Below, one piece after another: positions 1 through 9,701 of a stretch of 64,000 bases of DNA. The notes below the pieces were generated by a model, which did not search any database, had not been told where the DNA came from, and saw only the letters and a program-made list of their open reading frames with translations. Within the stretch, counting starts at the first letter, position 1. Every line of letters starts with the position of its first letter. The translations under genes and the position numbers were made by a program. Source of the stretch: CAVPMW01 sp963706515 (GTDB lineage Bacteria; Chloroflexota; Anaerolineae; Anaerolineales; UBA4823); contig CAVPMW010000009.1 in the NCBI GenBank assembly GCA_963706515.1, positions 1-64,000 of the forward strand, read 5' to 3'.

Positions 1-55
1 GACCTGTTTGCTTTGCCTTACGGCTAACCAACCGTACCCTTGAATAACCGTCCGG

Positions 56-991
<936 letters not shown>

Positions 992-1051
992 TGCTCCTCC
1001 GGTTTCAGGCGATGGCCTGGCAAACGACCCGCGAGCGCTGAGAGCAGGGTC

Positions 1052-1771
1052 TCAGCCGGACCCGCCGATGTAGTGGCGGACCATCTGGTGCCACCAGGGC
1101 CAGTCGTGCGCCCAGCCATCCCAAATGCGCAGCGAGTGCCAGATCCCTTTGCTCCACATGACGTCGGAAAGCCAGCGGTTATTCCCGAGGTTGGAATCCT
1201 CGCCGCCGATGGCGAGGGTGATATCCAGGCGGCGCATCTGGTTCAGGCGGCCTTCATCGTATTCATTCGGGAGGTACAAACAAGGACAATTATAGTAGAT
1301 ATTGTCATCCCGGTAGGATCCAAGCCAGCGCTCGATATTGAACATGCCGCTCATGGCGACTACCCGGTCCGTGATCTCCGGGTGGCGCAGGGCGAAGTTC
1401 AGGGCGTGGTAAGCGCCGAAGCTCGCCCCGGTGGTGATCAGGTAGGGAGTGGGGTTCTTCTGAGAGGCTAAGGGCAGCACCTCGTGCAGCAGGTAGCTCT
1501 CGTACTGTATGTGCCGCCAGGCGCGGTCGCCGGGAGATTTGTGCCAGGCATACCAGCTCTCTTCATCGACGCTGTCCACGCAGTACATCTGGATCCAGCC
1601 ATTTTCCAGGTGCTCGCCCAGGGCAGCCATCATGCCCCGGTCTTCCCATTCGTAGAACTTGCCTTTCGAGGTGGGGAAGACCAGGACGCGCGCCCCAGCA
1701 TGCCCGAAAATCAGCAGCTCCATGTCGCGGTTGAGAGCTGGGCTGTACCAGCGGTGATATTCTCTGTTCAT
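1052..1771 (-). CDS. Alpha/beta-hydrolase esterase (esterase D-like family)
   Basis: About 239 residues with an esterase-D/antigen-85-like alpha/beta-hydrolase pattern. The nucleophile elbow is GASFGAYHA, with serine as the likely nucleophile. The acid probably lies in the ANEYDEG or GGEDSN region, and the catalytic histidine in the C-terminal AHDWPWW motif. Several tryptophans near the end are typical of this group. The frame also opens with GTG at 1777, overlapping the end of the subtilase, but the ATG at 1771, two bases after that stop, is the simpler start; either implies translational coupling. No signal peptide is seen. It sits between the subtilase-CBM gene and the ATP-grasp gene in one transcription unit. 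The substrate is unknown; the hydrolase fold is well supported. Confidence 0.75.
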   Translation of the reverse strand: MNREYHRWYSPALNRDMELLIFGHAGARVLVFPTSKGKFYEWEDRGMMAALGEHLENGWIQMYCVDSVDEESWYAWHKSPGDRAWRHIQYESYLLHEVLPLASQKNPTPYLITTGASFGAYHALNFALRHPEITDRVVAMSGMFNIERWLGSYRDDNIYYNCPCLYLPNEYDEGRLNQMRRLDITLAIGGEDSNLGNNRWLSDVMWSKGIWHSLRIWDGWAHDWPWWHQMVRHYIGGSG

Positions 1772-1773
1772 CG

Positions 1774-3463
1774 TCACACTTCCAGCAGCGAGCTGAACCC
1801 GCCGTAGCCGTCTTCGACCTGGTCGGGGTTCTCAGGGTCGTTCACCCAGGCTCCGTCCACCAGGAATTTGTAGCGGTATGCCCCGCGCGGCAGGGATGGG
1901 TATCGCCAGCTGCCAGAGCCCGGGGGAGTGAGTGTGCAGTTCGTACCCGGTCGGGTCCCAGGCATTGAAGCTGCCGGTCAAGGAGACGCAGGCCGCGCGG
2001 TTGCCGGGGCTGAAATAATAGAACGAGATTCCGTCCGGATGCACCTGGGGCGAAAATGGCAGGACGCGCCATAAACCGCGGCTGAGGCGGCGGGCCGCAG
2101 CGACCGCTCGCCCGGCGTTGACCAGCCCGGCGCCGTACCTCGCCGCGGGCATGCCGGGTAAAGGCGTGGCGGTGGCGAGCAGGATCTCCCTTACCTGGGA
2201 GGGCGATAGGGTGGGGTTGGCTTCGAGCATTTGGGCGACGATCGCACTGACCACCGGTGCAGCCATCGAGGTGCCGTCGACGTGCTGGTAGTGCGGGTGG
2301 ATGTACTTCTGGTCGATCATCCGGAGGCGGATCTTCCGGCGGAAGGCTGCGAGCTGCGGGTGGGAAGCGTCCTTGTTCACGCCGGGAGGCGTCCCATTGG
2401 AATGCAAGAGCTGCTCGAGGGTTTTGTCCATCCGCCACAAGAACATGCCTTCGTTGTGCACCCGGCTGTGCGGCAGCATGGGAGCAGCCAGCCAGGTAGC
2501 CGGCGCGACCAGGTCGGGCTTGGACGTTGAATTGCCGCCCTTACCGTAGTTCGAATGGTACAGGCGCCACTGTCCGGGGTCGTAAGAGTTGCCGTCGTCC
2601 AGCCCGCCGACGGTGATCGCCGACGGTGCACTGGCAGGGGGGACGAGCCGCTCGACTCCCCCGTTGCCGGAGGCGGCGACCACCACCATTCCCTGCTCGA
2701 CTGCCTGCTCGACCAGCCGGTCCAGCTCGCTGAGCTTTCCGTTCGCCGGGTGATCTCCGCCGAGGGAGATGTTGACGACGCGTATGTTGTAGCGGTCCTG
2801 GTTTGCCAGGACCCATTTTCAATGCGCGCAGGATATCCACCTCGCGGATGCCGCGCCCATTTGGACTGCCGGTCTTGACCAGCACCAGGCTCGCCTGGGA
2901 GGCGATGCCCCGGTAGAGCTCGTCCGACATGAAGCCGCTGCCAGCCGCCACGCAGGCAGGTCATCATGCCGTGCCAGCTGGAGACCTGCGCCTTGAGGAA
3001 GCTCGCCTCCTCGACCGCCCTCTCGCCGGTAGCGTCGACAGTCTGCAGGATGCGGTTCTCGGGCCGGGTCAGGTCGGGATGGGGGTAGAAGCCGGAATCG
3101 AGGAAGGCCATGGTCACCCCCCGCCCGGTATATTGGGGCGTGGCCTGGACGAAGCGGGAGACCGGCAGCAGGCGGGTATCCTCCGCCGCGTAGACGGGAT
3201 AGGGCGAGAGCAGCTCTTCGTGGAGCGAGGTGCGGCTGCGCTCGGCGCGGACTGCCCCGGCGGCTTTGAAGGCGCACTCCGGGCAGGCCCCGGCTGAGGC
3301 GTCCCAGCCCGGGTTTTCCCGCTGCAGCCTGCGCACGACCGGGGGATCGAGCCGGGTGATGAGCGGGCGAATTCTCAGGCGCGATCAGCTCCCCGCATAG
3401 CGGGCAGGGGACCGACCTGGACGACCTCTTGCTCCCTGGATGACTGTCCATGCGCTCTAACAT
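1774..3463 (-). CDS. Subtilisin-family (S8) serine protease with C-terminal glycogen-binding-like module, frameshifted
   Basis: Reconstructed from several frames. The N-terminus carries CPLCGE and, after a frame change near 3368, CPECAF: two CxxC pairs that suggest a small zinc ribbon. The protease follows, with Asp in MAFLDSGFYPHPDL, His in SSWHGMMT, and Ser in DGTSMAAPVVSAIVAQ. After the protease comes an E-set/CBM48-like module (SLTGSFNAWDP, then, after a shift near 1900-1950, YRYKFLVDGAWVNDPEN), the pattern of AMPK-type glycogen-binding domains. Frame breaks lie near 3368, 2943, 2818 and 1900-1950. Both sides stay family-like, so indel errors are more likely than decay. No signal peptide is visible, so the enzyme may be cytosolic, which is unusual for S8 proteases. 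It is first in an apparent operon with the esterase and ATP-grasp genes. Confidence 0.7.
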
Positions 3464-3572
3464 CCGACCTGTGAGGGGTTTGTGGAGGTAATGCGGGCGA
3501 TTCTATCACGGAAATTGGAGAGAGTTTATCCTGGATGAGTGGTCAGGGGGAGGATTCCGTCCGGCGTAGGAT
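3464..3572. other. Intergenic region upstream of the subtilase operon
   Basis: This short gap should hold the minus-strand promoter of the subtilase-esterase-ATP-grasp unit. No convincing -35/-10 pair can be picked out by eye. The sequence ends at the first REP-like hairpin that flanks the transposase gene. Confidence 0.3.
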
Positions 3573-3603
3573 TCGTAGGGTGCGGTCGTCCTTGACCGCA
3601 CCA
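3573..3603. repeat. REP-like hairpin, left flank of the RAYT gene
   Basis: The stem is ggtgcggtc (3579-3587) and gaccgcacc (3594-3602) around a 6-base loop. The 15 bases tcgtagggtgcggtc (3573-3587) recur as an exact inverted copy at 4205-4219 on the other side of the transposase gene. Flanking palindromes that match across a tyrosine transposase gene are the hallmark of REP/RAYT systems. Confidence 0.8.
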
Positions 3604-3632
3604 TTTTCCATTCTCCTATATAATCTCCATAT

Positions 3633-4184
3633 ATGCCTGACTACCGTCGATCACTTATTGAAGGCGGCACGTACTTCTTCACCGTCATTACCTACAACCG
3701 CCTGCCAATCCTGATAACCCCTGAAGCCAGAAAATTACTGCGCAGCGCGTGGCTGGATGTTCAGGAGAGATTTCCATTCGCCATTGATGCGGTCTGCCTC
3801 CTGCCGGAACATATCCATTGCATCTGGACCCTGCCGGAAGGAGATGCGCAATACTCCCTGCGTTGGGGAGAGATCAAACGCTTGTTCACCAAAGGTTATT
3901 TAGACCGGATTGGACCTGGGGAAAACCGGAACGAATCGCGGGCGAAGAGGGGCGAAGCAGCCATCTGGCAGCGGCGTTTCTGGGAGCATACCATCCGAGA
4001 AGAGGCAGACCTCAACCGGCATCGGGATTACATCCATTACAATCCGGTGAAACACGGGCTGGTGCAGAAGGCGGTTGACTGGCCGTGGTCGAGTTTTCAC
4101 CGGTATGTCAAGCTGGGGTATTATGAGAGGGAATGGGGAGAAGCCGTCGGGGATGAGGTGAAGAGGATGGGCTGTGAGGAATAG
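3633..4184 (+). CDS. REP-associated tyrosine transposase (RAYT, Y1/HUH family)
   Basis: An intact 183-residue Y1-transposase-like protein. It has the HUH metal motif in LLPEHIHCIWTLPEGD, the N-terminal core GGTYFFTVITYNRLPIL, and the C-terminal signature HRDYIHYNPVKHGLV followed by WPWSSFHRYV. These are diagnostic of the TnpA_REP (IS200-related) group, which cuts and rejoins single-stranded DNA at REP hairpins. The catalytic tyrosine is probably the one in RDYIHYNP. The ATG at 3633 lies just after a TATAAT-like box (3619-3624). The gene is bracketed by two matching hairpins (3573-3603 and 4189-4219), which are probably its substrates. No ends of a larger insertion sequence are seen. Family assignment is firm. 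Confidence 0.92.
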   Translation: MPDYRRSLIEGGTYFFTVITYNRLPILITPEARKLLRSAWLDVQERFPFAIDAVCLLPEHIHCIWTLPEGDAQYSLRWGEIKRLFTKGYLDRIGPGENRNESRAKRGEAAIWQRRFWEHTIREEADLNRHRDYIHYNPVKHGLVQKAVDWPWSSFHRYVKLGYYEREWGEAVGDEVKRMGCEE

Positions 4185-4188
4185 GGAT

Positions 4189-4219
4189 TGGTGCGGTCAA
4201 AATCGACCGCACCCTACGA
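4189..4219. repeat. REP-like hairpin, right flank of the RAYT gene
   Basis: The stem is ggtgcggtc (4190-4198) and gaccgcacc (4205-4213) around a 6-base loop. It is the mirror image of the hairpin at 3573-3603: the outer 15 bases at 4205-4219 are the exact reverse complement of 3573-3587. Only the loop and the flanking bases differ. Confidence 0.8.
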
Positions 4220-4981
4220 CTACTGACCAGGGCAGAGCTTCGCGATAGCAGAGTTAAAAATATCCGTTTGTTGAAAAGCCAACCTAATATATCAAGGAAG
4301 GATCGCTATGAGATATTCCTTTATGATGGTCAAAATATGCCGCGGACGGGTTTATGAATATTGAGGACGTCAAACTGGTATTAGGATCTCTCGTGATCAT
4401 TTTTGACAGGGTTAATCGGACGGGTGGGAGTAAAATGGCGTGCGATTTGATTGAATCATTGGGAACAACACTCTGCTTGAACAAGGGGCAATTGATGTAC
4501 ATTGAACGATCGCATTTACTACTGGTTGCGCACGTTATTGGACTAGCCGATTAGAATTACTCCGAGAGATATTGCACACAATGAACTATCGCATATGCCC
4601 TGAAAATGAAATTGATGGTTAAGCGCGAGAGAGTTGATCGGTTACGACCTTGCGAATTACTCTTAGAAGAGCGAAAGAGCCTCTAGATTCGAAGACAGTT
4701 GTCGATTAGGTGGACTCAAGATAATTTGACTTTTTTGGTGAAGAATGGACCATATAGCTCGGAACGTTTATCGGGATATAGCAGAAGGTAGTACTCAATT
4801 CAAAAGGACAGGCGTGGACAAATAGTTATCGACTTTTGGGCTAGTGAAACGAAAGGAGGTTTGCAGATTTCAAAAAGCCGACCGAGTTGGCTATGGACTT
4901 ACAGGCAAGAAATTCAGCGTCCACAATACAATAGCCAAGTTGGTAAGCTAGACCATAAGATACCAACGAGATTGAAGGAGC
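4220..4981. other. AT-richer stretch with no convincing gene
   Basis: About 760 bases, visibly richer in A and T than the rest of the window. The longest open frames are short: 4354-4554 (+), about 66 codons, starts MNIEDVKLVLGSLVII and matches no family recognised here; 4284-4502 (-) is its antisense shadow. Neither has a clear Shine-Dalgarno sequence. It lies between the RAYT and the first MITE-like repeat and is best read as accessory, possibly decayed, DNA. A small unknown gene at 4354 cannot be excluded. Confidence 0.4.
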
Positions 4982-5122
4982 GTAGGTTGGGTTGAGGGGC
5001 ATTCCACCAGGAAGATGGATAATTGAATATCTGCCCCGAAACCCAACAACATGCCTCGATGTTGGGTTTCGCTTTGAACGCAAAGGATTTTGGCTGTGAA
5101 TAAACTGCTCAACCCAACCTAC
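4982..5122. repeat. MITE-like element, copy 1 (about 141 bp)
   Basis: It begins gtaggttgggttgag and ends ctcaacccaacctac, exact inverted ends of 15 bases. Internally it holds a second palindrome, cccaacaacatgcctcgatgttggg (5042-5066). There is no coding capacity. Nearly identical sequence recurs at 6414-6552 and, lacking the left end, at 6625-6741. Short length, inverted ends and multiple local copies fit a miniature inverted-repeat element mobilised in trans, or a composite REP element. Confidence 0.82.
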
Positions 5123-5184
5123 TCTACTGAAAGCATGAAAAGTGTCCTGATAAAATACAGAAATGATTTGTGGAGAAAAACTGT

Positions 5185-5685
5185 ATGTCAAACAAACTAG
5201 TTCTGCGCAATGTTGTAAACGATGACCTTCCCATCTTTTTTGAATATCAGCTGGATCAAGAAGCCAATTACATGGCGGCTTTCACTGCGAAAGACCCGAC
5301 CAACCAAGAAGCCTTTATGGCACATTGGCACAGAATTTTGGCAGATAAAACAGGTATCATACAGACAATCATCTTCAATGGGCAGGTTGCAGGAAGTGTT
5401 TCAAGCTATGAAGATGAAGGCAAGCCAGAAGTTACTTATTGGCTTGGGAAAGAATATTGGGGTAAGGGCATTGCTACTTGGGCGCTTAAGGAGTTCTTAG
5501 CGCAGAAGAACCAAATTCGCCCGATATATGCACGAGTAGCCAAAGACAATCTCGGCTCGCGTCGGGTTTTAGAGAAATGCGGCTTTAAAATTATCGGCGA
5601 ATCTAAAGGGTTTGCGAATGCTCGTGGTCAAGAAATCGAAGAACTTCTTTTGGAACTTGGCGAAATTCCAACAAACAGTCTGTAA
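5185..5685 (+). CDS. GNAT-family N-acetyltransferase (RimJ/RimL-like)
   Basis: About 166 residues with a GNAT layout. There is an N-terminal strand (LVLRNVVNDDLPIFFEYQ), a central strand GQVAGSVSSYEDEGKPEVTYWLGKEYWGKGIATWALKEFL that contains the acetyl-CoA pyrophosphate loop (a GKGIAT variant of Q/RxxGxG/A), and the C-terminal segment ARVAKDNLGSRRVLEKCGFKIIGES typical of RimJ/RimL-type enzymes. The frame opens with GTG at 5170, but the ATG at 5185 follows TGGAG at about 9 bases and is preferred. The gene is bracketed by MITE-like copies, inside the accessory island. The acceptor substrate is unknown; family assignment is firm. Confidence 0.85.
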   Translation: MSNKLVLRNVVNDDLPIFFEYQLDQEANYMAAFTAKDPTNQEAFMAHWHRILADKTGIIQTIIFNGQVAGSVSSYEDEGKPEVTYWLGKEYWGKGIATWALKEFLAQKNQIRPIYARVAKDNLGSRRVLEKCGFKIIGESKGFANARGQEIEELLLELGEIPTNSL

Positions 5686-5852
5686 TAACAATTGTCGCCG
5701 CCAACAAAGCGTGCACCGGACGGCTGGGGCTCGGCGTGTTTTTTGGAGCTGGTTCTGAGCTATGGCAGTTTCCCGTTTCCAAACTTTTCTCTCCCCAGCC
5801 GCCGGTAACGAACACCGTTAGGCGGCCCTATCACTACAGGAGGTCTTACGTA

Positions 5853-6406
<554 letters not shown>

Positions 6407-6413
6407 TCAGAGC

Positions 6414-6552
6414 GTAGGTTGGGTTGAGGGGCATTCCACCAGGAAGATGGATAATTGAATATCTGCCCCGAAACCCAACAACATGCCTCGATGTTGGGTT
6501 TCGCTTTGACGCAAGGATTTTGGTTGTGAATAAGCTGCTCAACCCAACCTGC
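6414..6552. repeat. MITE-like element, copy 2
   Basis: Near-identical to 4982-5122 over its full length, with the same inverted ends (gtaggttgggttgag and ctcaacccaacctgc, one mismatch) and the same internal palindrome. Small differences include one missing base in the gctttgacgc segment. It starts 8 bases after the stop codon of the reductase gene. Confidence 0.82.
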
Positions 6553-6624
6553 TTACTGGACTGGTGAGTTTTCGACGATACGAAGCGTAGATTATGAAGA
6601 GTATGAGGAAGACATTGTACGGAC

Positions 6625-6741
6625 ACCAGGAAGATGGATAATTGAATATCTGCCCCGAAACCCAACAATATGCCTCGATGTTGGGTTTCGCTTAGAACCC
6701 AAATGATTTTGGCTGTGAATAAGCTGCTCAACCCAACCTAC
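6625..6741. repeat. MITE-like element, copy 3 (left end missing)
   Basis: It matches copies 1 and 2 from caccaggaagatgg to the right end ctcaacccaacctac, including the internal palindrome (one change, caatatgcc for caacatgcc). The left inverted end and about 25 bases are replaced by unrelated sequence. Only 72 bases separate it from copy 2 in the same orientation, suggesting tandem insertion or duplication followed by truncation. Confidence 0.8.
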
Positions 6742-6802
6742 TTTTACTATCTGAATGAGGGTCTGAGGGGATTCCATCGTGACGCAATAGTGGGTTAGAA
6801 CT

Positions 6803-7344
6803 TCAATCATACTCCCAACGATCGTTCCCTTGAATTAAGGCGCGCAAATGGTTGATCTCGCCGGCATGGTAGAAGTCGTGGGCGATCATGATCCGGATCA
6901 GCGCCCGCGTCGGCAGGAGCTCGCCCCAGTTGGCGGGACGCTCACGCTCCAGCTCGGCATCGCTCTCCAGGGCGCGGACGGAGGCCAGCCAGCGCCCGTG
7001 ACCTTCGGTAAGCCAGGCGACCAGCTCGTCCGGCGGGCGCGAGCGCGCTGCCACCAGCCGGAACGAGGGGAGGCTGGTCGCCGCGCAGCGTGCCGGGACC
7101 AAAGGCGTAATCCTCGTACATCCATTTGCACCAGCCCACGTGCTCGACGATGTCGGCAATACTTCGCTCCCCGCCGGGCGGGAGCACAGTCCAATCTTTT
7201 GTGCGGAGATTCGCGAAGGTTGGCAAGCAGCGACATTTCGGGGTCGCCTTCGAAGGCATCGTGGATCAGCCAGGCCAGCGTATCGACCGCGGTGTGCGTA
7301 TTGGCCGGATTTAGAGAAATATTCGCATCTTTTGGGATGCTCAT
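6803..7344 (-). CDS. DinB-like four-helix metal-binding protein, two frameshifts
   Basis: The reconstructed protein begins MSIPKDANISLNPANTHTAV and continues DTLAWLIHDAFEGDPEMSLL. It changes frame near 7210 into TKDWTVLPPGGERSIADIVEHVGWCKWMYEDYAF, and again near 7080 into PPDELVAWLTEGHGRWLASVRALESD and MIAHDFYHAGEINHLRALIQ. The VEHVGWCKWMY histidine together with HDFYHAGEINH gives the three-histidine site of the DinB/YfiT superfamily, whose members include thiol-dependent transferases and many uncharacterised proteins. The length of about 180 residues is normal. The ATG at 7344 has a GGAGG five bases upstream; an in-frame start at 7374 is possible. Function is unknown beyond family. Confidence 0.72.
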
Positions 7345-7380
7345 GCACGCCTCCACCCTGCTTGGGTTATCCACCGGCGA

Positions 7381-7803
7381 TTAATCCATGAGCTCGAAAT
7401 CAGGGTTCCAAACGACCTCCCACAAGTGACCGTCGGGGTCCTGGAAGTAGCCGGAGTACCCGCCCCAGAAGGTGACCTGGGCAGGCTTGACGATCCTGGC
7501 GCCGGCTTGCCTTGCCTGGTCCATGACCGCGTTGACCTCCTCTCGCGTGGCGACGTTGTGACCGATGGTGATCTCGGTTGGACTGTGCGGGGACTGCGGA
7601 ATGCCGGTGTCGTGCGAGATGCTGTCCCGCGGCCAGATGGCGAGCATCAGCCCTGGCTGCAGGTCGAAGAAGGCCACCGCGCCGTGCTCGAACTCGGTGC
7701 CGATGATCCCTTGGGTGGGAAGGCCGAGCCCATCGCGATAGAACTTCAGGGATTGGTTAAGGTCATCGACGCCGAGCGTGATGACCGTCACTCGGGGTTT
7801 CAT
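7381..7803 (-). CDS. VOC (glyoxalase/bleomycin-resistance/dioxygenase) family protein
   Basis: An intact 140-residue protein with the two-module VOC fold. The first half has VTVITLGVDDLNQSLKFYRDGLGLPTQG and GAVAFFDLQPGLMLAIWP; the second has ARIVKPAQVTFWGGYSGYFQDPDGHLWEVVWNPDF. The DPDGHLWEV motif supplies the usual C-terminal metal ligand. Such proteins include lyases, thiol transferases and antibiotic-binding proteins, and the substrate cannot be deduced. A palindrome at 7873-7890 lies upstream and could be an operator. With the GNAT, DHFR-like and DinB-like genes it forms a run of small, independent, detoxification-type genes. Confidence 0.85.
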   Translation of the reverse strand: MKPRVTVITLGVDDLNQSLKFYRDGLGLPTQGIIGTEFEHGAVAFFDLQPGLMLAIWPRDSISHDTGIPQSPHSPTEITIGHNVATREEVNAVMDQARQAGARIVKPAQVTFWGGYSGYFQDPDGHLWEVVWNPDFELMD

Positions 7804-7872
7804 GGTTTCGTCTCCTTGCTAAACGATCGCTCTTTTGACCCTTGCATAACCAGAACAATTGTGCTAGTATAC

Positions 7873-7890
7873 TATCAGGAACGCCTGATA
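7873..7890. promoter_or_regulatory. Palindrome upstream of the VOC gene, possible operator
   Basis: tatcagg and cctgata form exact 7-base arms around aacg. It lies about 70-87 bases upstream of the VOC start, next to a TATACT-like -10 box on the minus strand. Size and position fit a small repressor site, but no cognate regulator is adjacent. Confidence 0.35.
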
Positions 7891-8149
7891 CTCTGACTGT
7901 TGTATTGAGAACTGGCTCCTATTAAATCACAAATTCAAAACCGAGTATTCCCCTATTCGTTCCTCTTCGTTTTTTTCGCGGAACGAATACCCCCGGGAGT
8001 GGATACAGGTTCGAGGTTTCGGCTATTTTAATGAGCAAGTTCCGCTGTAAGCCCACAAATTCGTCTCCCAGGACCTGAACAATTCTCGGTAGACCTCGGG
8101 TGTGCACGTCAGCACTGGCACACCCTTCTCCCCCCTCTAGGCAGTTATA
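7891..8149. other. Intergenic region between divergent genes
   Basis: About 260 bases between the VOC gene (minus) and the isomerase-like gene (plus). It holds only short frames without homology. It should contain the promoter of the 8150 gene, but no clear -35/-10 pair or Shine-Dalgarno sequence was recognised. Confidence 0.3.
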
Positions 8150-9499
8150 ATGAGCGACATGCTCTCCGTCGCCGTATTGCCCATCGGAGAATTCGACTCT
8201 CCCCCGGTTAAAACCGAGTACGAAGCGATCCTCGCCGCTTTCGAGCGCCTGGGTGCCGACCTGATCATTGCCGATCCGGCAGTGGATGAGACCGAGGCGC
8301 AGCGCTCTGCCCAGGGATTGATGGAGCAGAAGCCGGACCTCCTGCTCATCGTCCCCCTGCGCGGGCTCAGCGCGCAGGCGCTGGAGGCCGCCGGGCGGGC
8401 GAGCCAGGCGCCCTGCTTGCTGTGGCCCGTCCAGGGCAGGTTTGCGCTCCCCAGCAGCGCCCTGGCCCTCGGGGCGCTGCGCGAAGCAGGGGTCCCGGTC
8501 GAGCTGCTGTATGCTCCCCCGGACCACCCCGCCTCCATCGCCAGGCTCAGCTGTATCGCCCGCGCCGCCAAAGCGTACTCGCGCCTGCGCCGGAGCCGCA
8601 TCGGGGTCATCGGCGGCATTTTCCCCAACCTCGTCTCGGCGCGCTATGACCCGCAAACGGTGAGCTCCAGGCTGGGGATCACCCTTCTCCCGCTGTCCTT
8701 CGACGAGATACGCACCGCCATGCAGCTCACCTCCCAGCACCCGCAAGAGTTAGAACGATCCCTGCAAGAGATCACCCGTCCCTTCAGCATAAACGCCGCG
8801 GATAAAAGCCTCCTGCAGGCGGGCAGCCTGCTCCACCTCACCTTGAAGCAGATGGCGCAGGAGCAAAAGATCGACGGGTTCGCCGCCGAGTGCTGGTCGG
8901 GCTTCCCGCGTGAGCTTGGCTTGAACCCCTGCCTGGGATTTATCGAAGACGCCTACACCCTGGCTTGTGAAGGCGACGTGCTGCTGTGCATCTCGCTGCT
9001 GGCTGCCCGATATCTCAGCGGCGCCTCCGCCTACGCCGGCGACCTGTATGACCTCGACCTGGAGGGCGTCCTGACCCTGACCCATTGCGGCGCTCCCGCT
9101 TCACTGGCTGCGCAGAAGAGCGAAGTGCTGCTGGCGCATTCTCAGCTCGCCCGGGAGCGCGGCTTCGAAACCCTCACCTGCCGCCCGCGGCTGAACCCGG
9201 GTCCCGTGACCCTGTTCAGGTTTTACGGGCGGGGCTGCGACCAGCTGCACCTGGCTGCGGGCGAGCTGTTGAGCAGCGAGCAGTCTCCGAACCTGACGGT
9301 AAAGATCAGGCTCAACGGCGACCGCTGGGATTTCCTCGAAAAGTGTTTTGGCAATCACTACGTCGTCGCTCCCGGCGATCTGCGCGATGAGCTGAAGCTG
9401 CTCGGTAAGTGGCTGGGGATCGCGGTGTTCCTCACCCCCTCAATCCCCCTCCCTGCCGCCTTCGGCGGCGGAAGGAGGAAAATTCGGAAAAATGGGTGA
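8150..9499 (+). CDS. L-fucose isomerase-like protein
   Basis: 449 residues resembling the L-fucose/L-arabinose isomerase fold (COG2407-like). The N-terminal half has the Rossmann-type VAVLPIGEFDSPPVKTEY and RIGVIGGIFPNLV segments. The C-terminal half has GFAAECWSGFPRELGLNPCLGFIEDAYTLACEGDVLLCISLLAARYLSG and LTLTHCGAPASL. The glutamate in ACEGDV and nearby residues probably bind the metal. Such proteins interconvert aldoses and ketoses, or act as uncharacterised relatives. The last ~20 residues (from LTPSIPLPAAFGGGRRKI) are encoded by a repeat-rich segment that runs into a long hairpin, so the native C-terminus has probably been replaced. The gene shares direction with the sugar isomerase at 9702. 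Confidence 0.75.
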   Translation: MSDMLSVAVLPIGEFDSPPVKTEYEAILAAFERLGADLIIADPAVDETEAQRSAQGLMEQKPDLLLIVPLRGLSAQALEAAGRASQAPCLLWPVQGRFALPSSALALGALREAGVPVELLYAPPDHPASIARLSCIARAAKAYSRLRRSRIGVIGGIFPNLVSARYDPQTVSSRLGITLLPLSFDEIRTAMQLTSQHPQELERSLQEITRPFSINAADKSLLQAGSLLHLTLKQMAQEQKIDGFAAECWSGFPRELGLNPCLGFIEDAYTLACEGDVLLCISLLAARYLSGASAYAGDLYDLDLEGVLTLTHCGAPASLAAQKSEVLLAHSQLARERGFETLTCRPRLNPGPVTLFRFYGRGCDQLHLAAGELLSSEQSPNLTVKIRLNGDRWDFLEKCFGNHYVVAPGDLRDELKLLGKWLGIAVFLTPSIPLPAAFGGGRRKIRKNG

Positions 9500-9586
9500 T
9501 TTGCGGGCGGATCGCCCGCAAATCACCCATTTTTCCGATATTAAACCCTCCCCCGATTTTTGGGGGAGGGCAGGGTGGGGGGCGAT
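9431..9586. repeat. Complex palindromic element with a 25-bp-arm hairpin
   Basis: Nested palindromes. The core is an exact 25-base stem, 9485-9509 with 9513-9537, closed by a 3-base loop (gat). To its left is gccgccttcggcggc; to its right is ccctcccccgatttttgggggaggg, and C-rich then G-rich tracts (about 9432-9451 and 9559-9582) can pair across the whole. The element overlaps the 3' end of the isomerase-like gene. A stem this long and exact exceeds a normal terminator and suggests an inserted REP/MITE-type element, though it could also stop transcription. Confidence 0.75.
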
Positions 9587-9701
9587 TTCCACGATGCCTC
9601 AGATAGATCTTATCTGGGGTTGCTCACGTTTTTTCAGTGATTAACCGTTTTAGGGTTGAATTCTATAAAGTTGCTTTCGGTCAATCACCGAGGAGGGATC
9701 A

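Noticed and set aside
4354..4554. Short open frame MNIEDVKLVLGSLVII, about 66 codons
   Set aside because: No Shine-Dalgarno sequence, no recognised family, and it lies in AT-rich accessory DNA with other chance frames. Kept only as a possibility within the region note.
9431..9586. Riboswitch or simple intrinsic terminator
   Set aside because: The stem is far longer and more exact than terminators, has no clear T-tract directly after it, and shows no known aptamer pattern.
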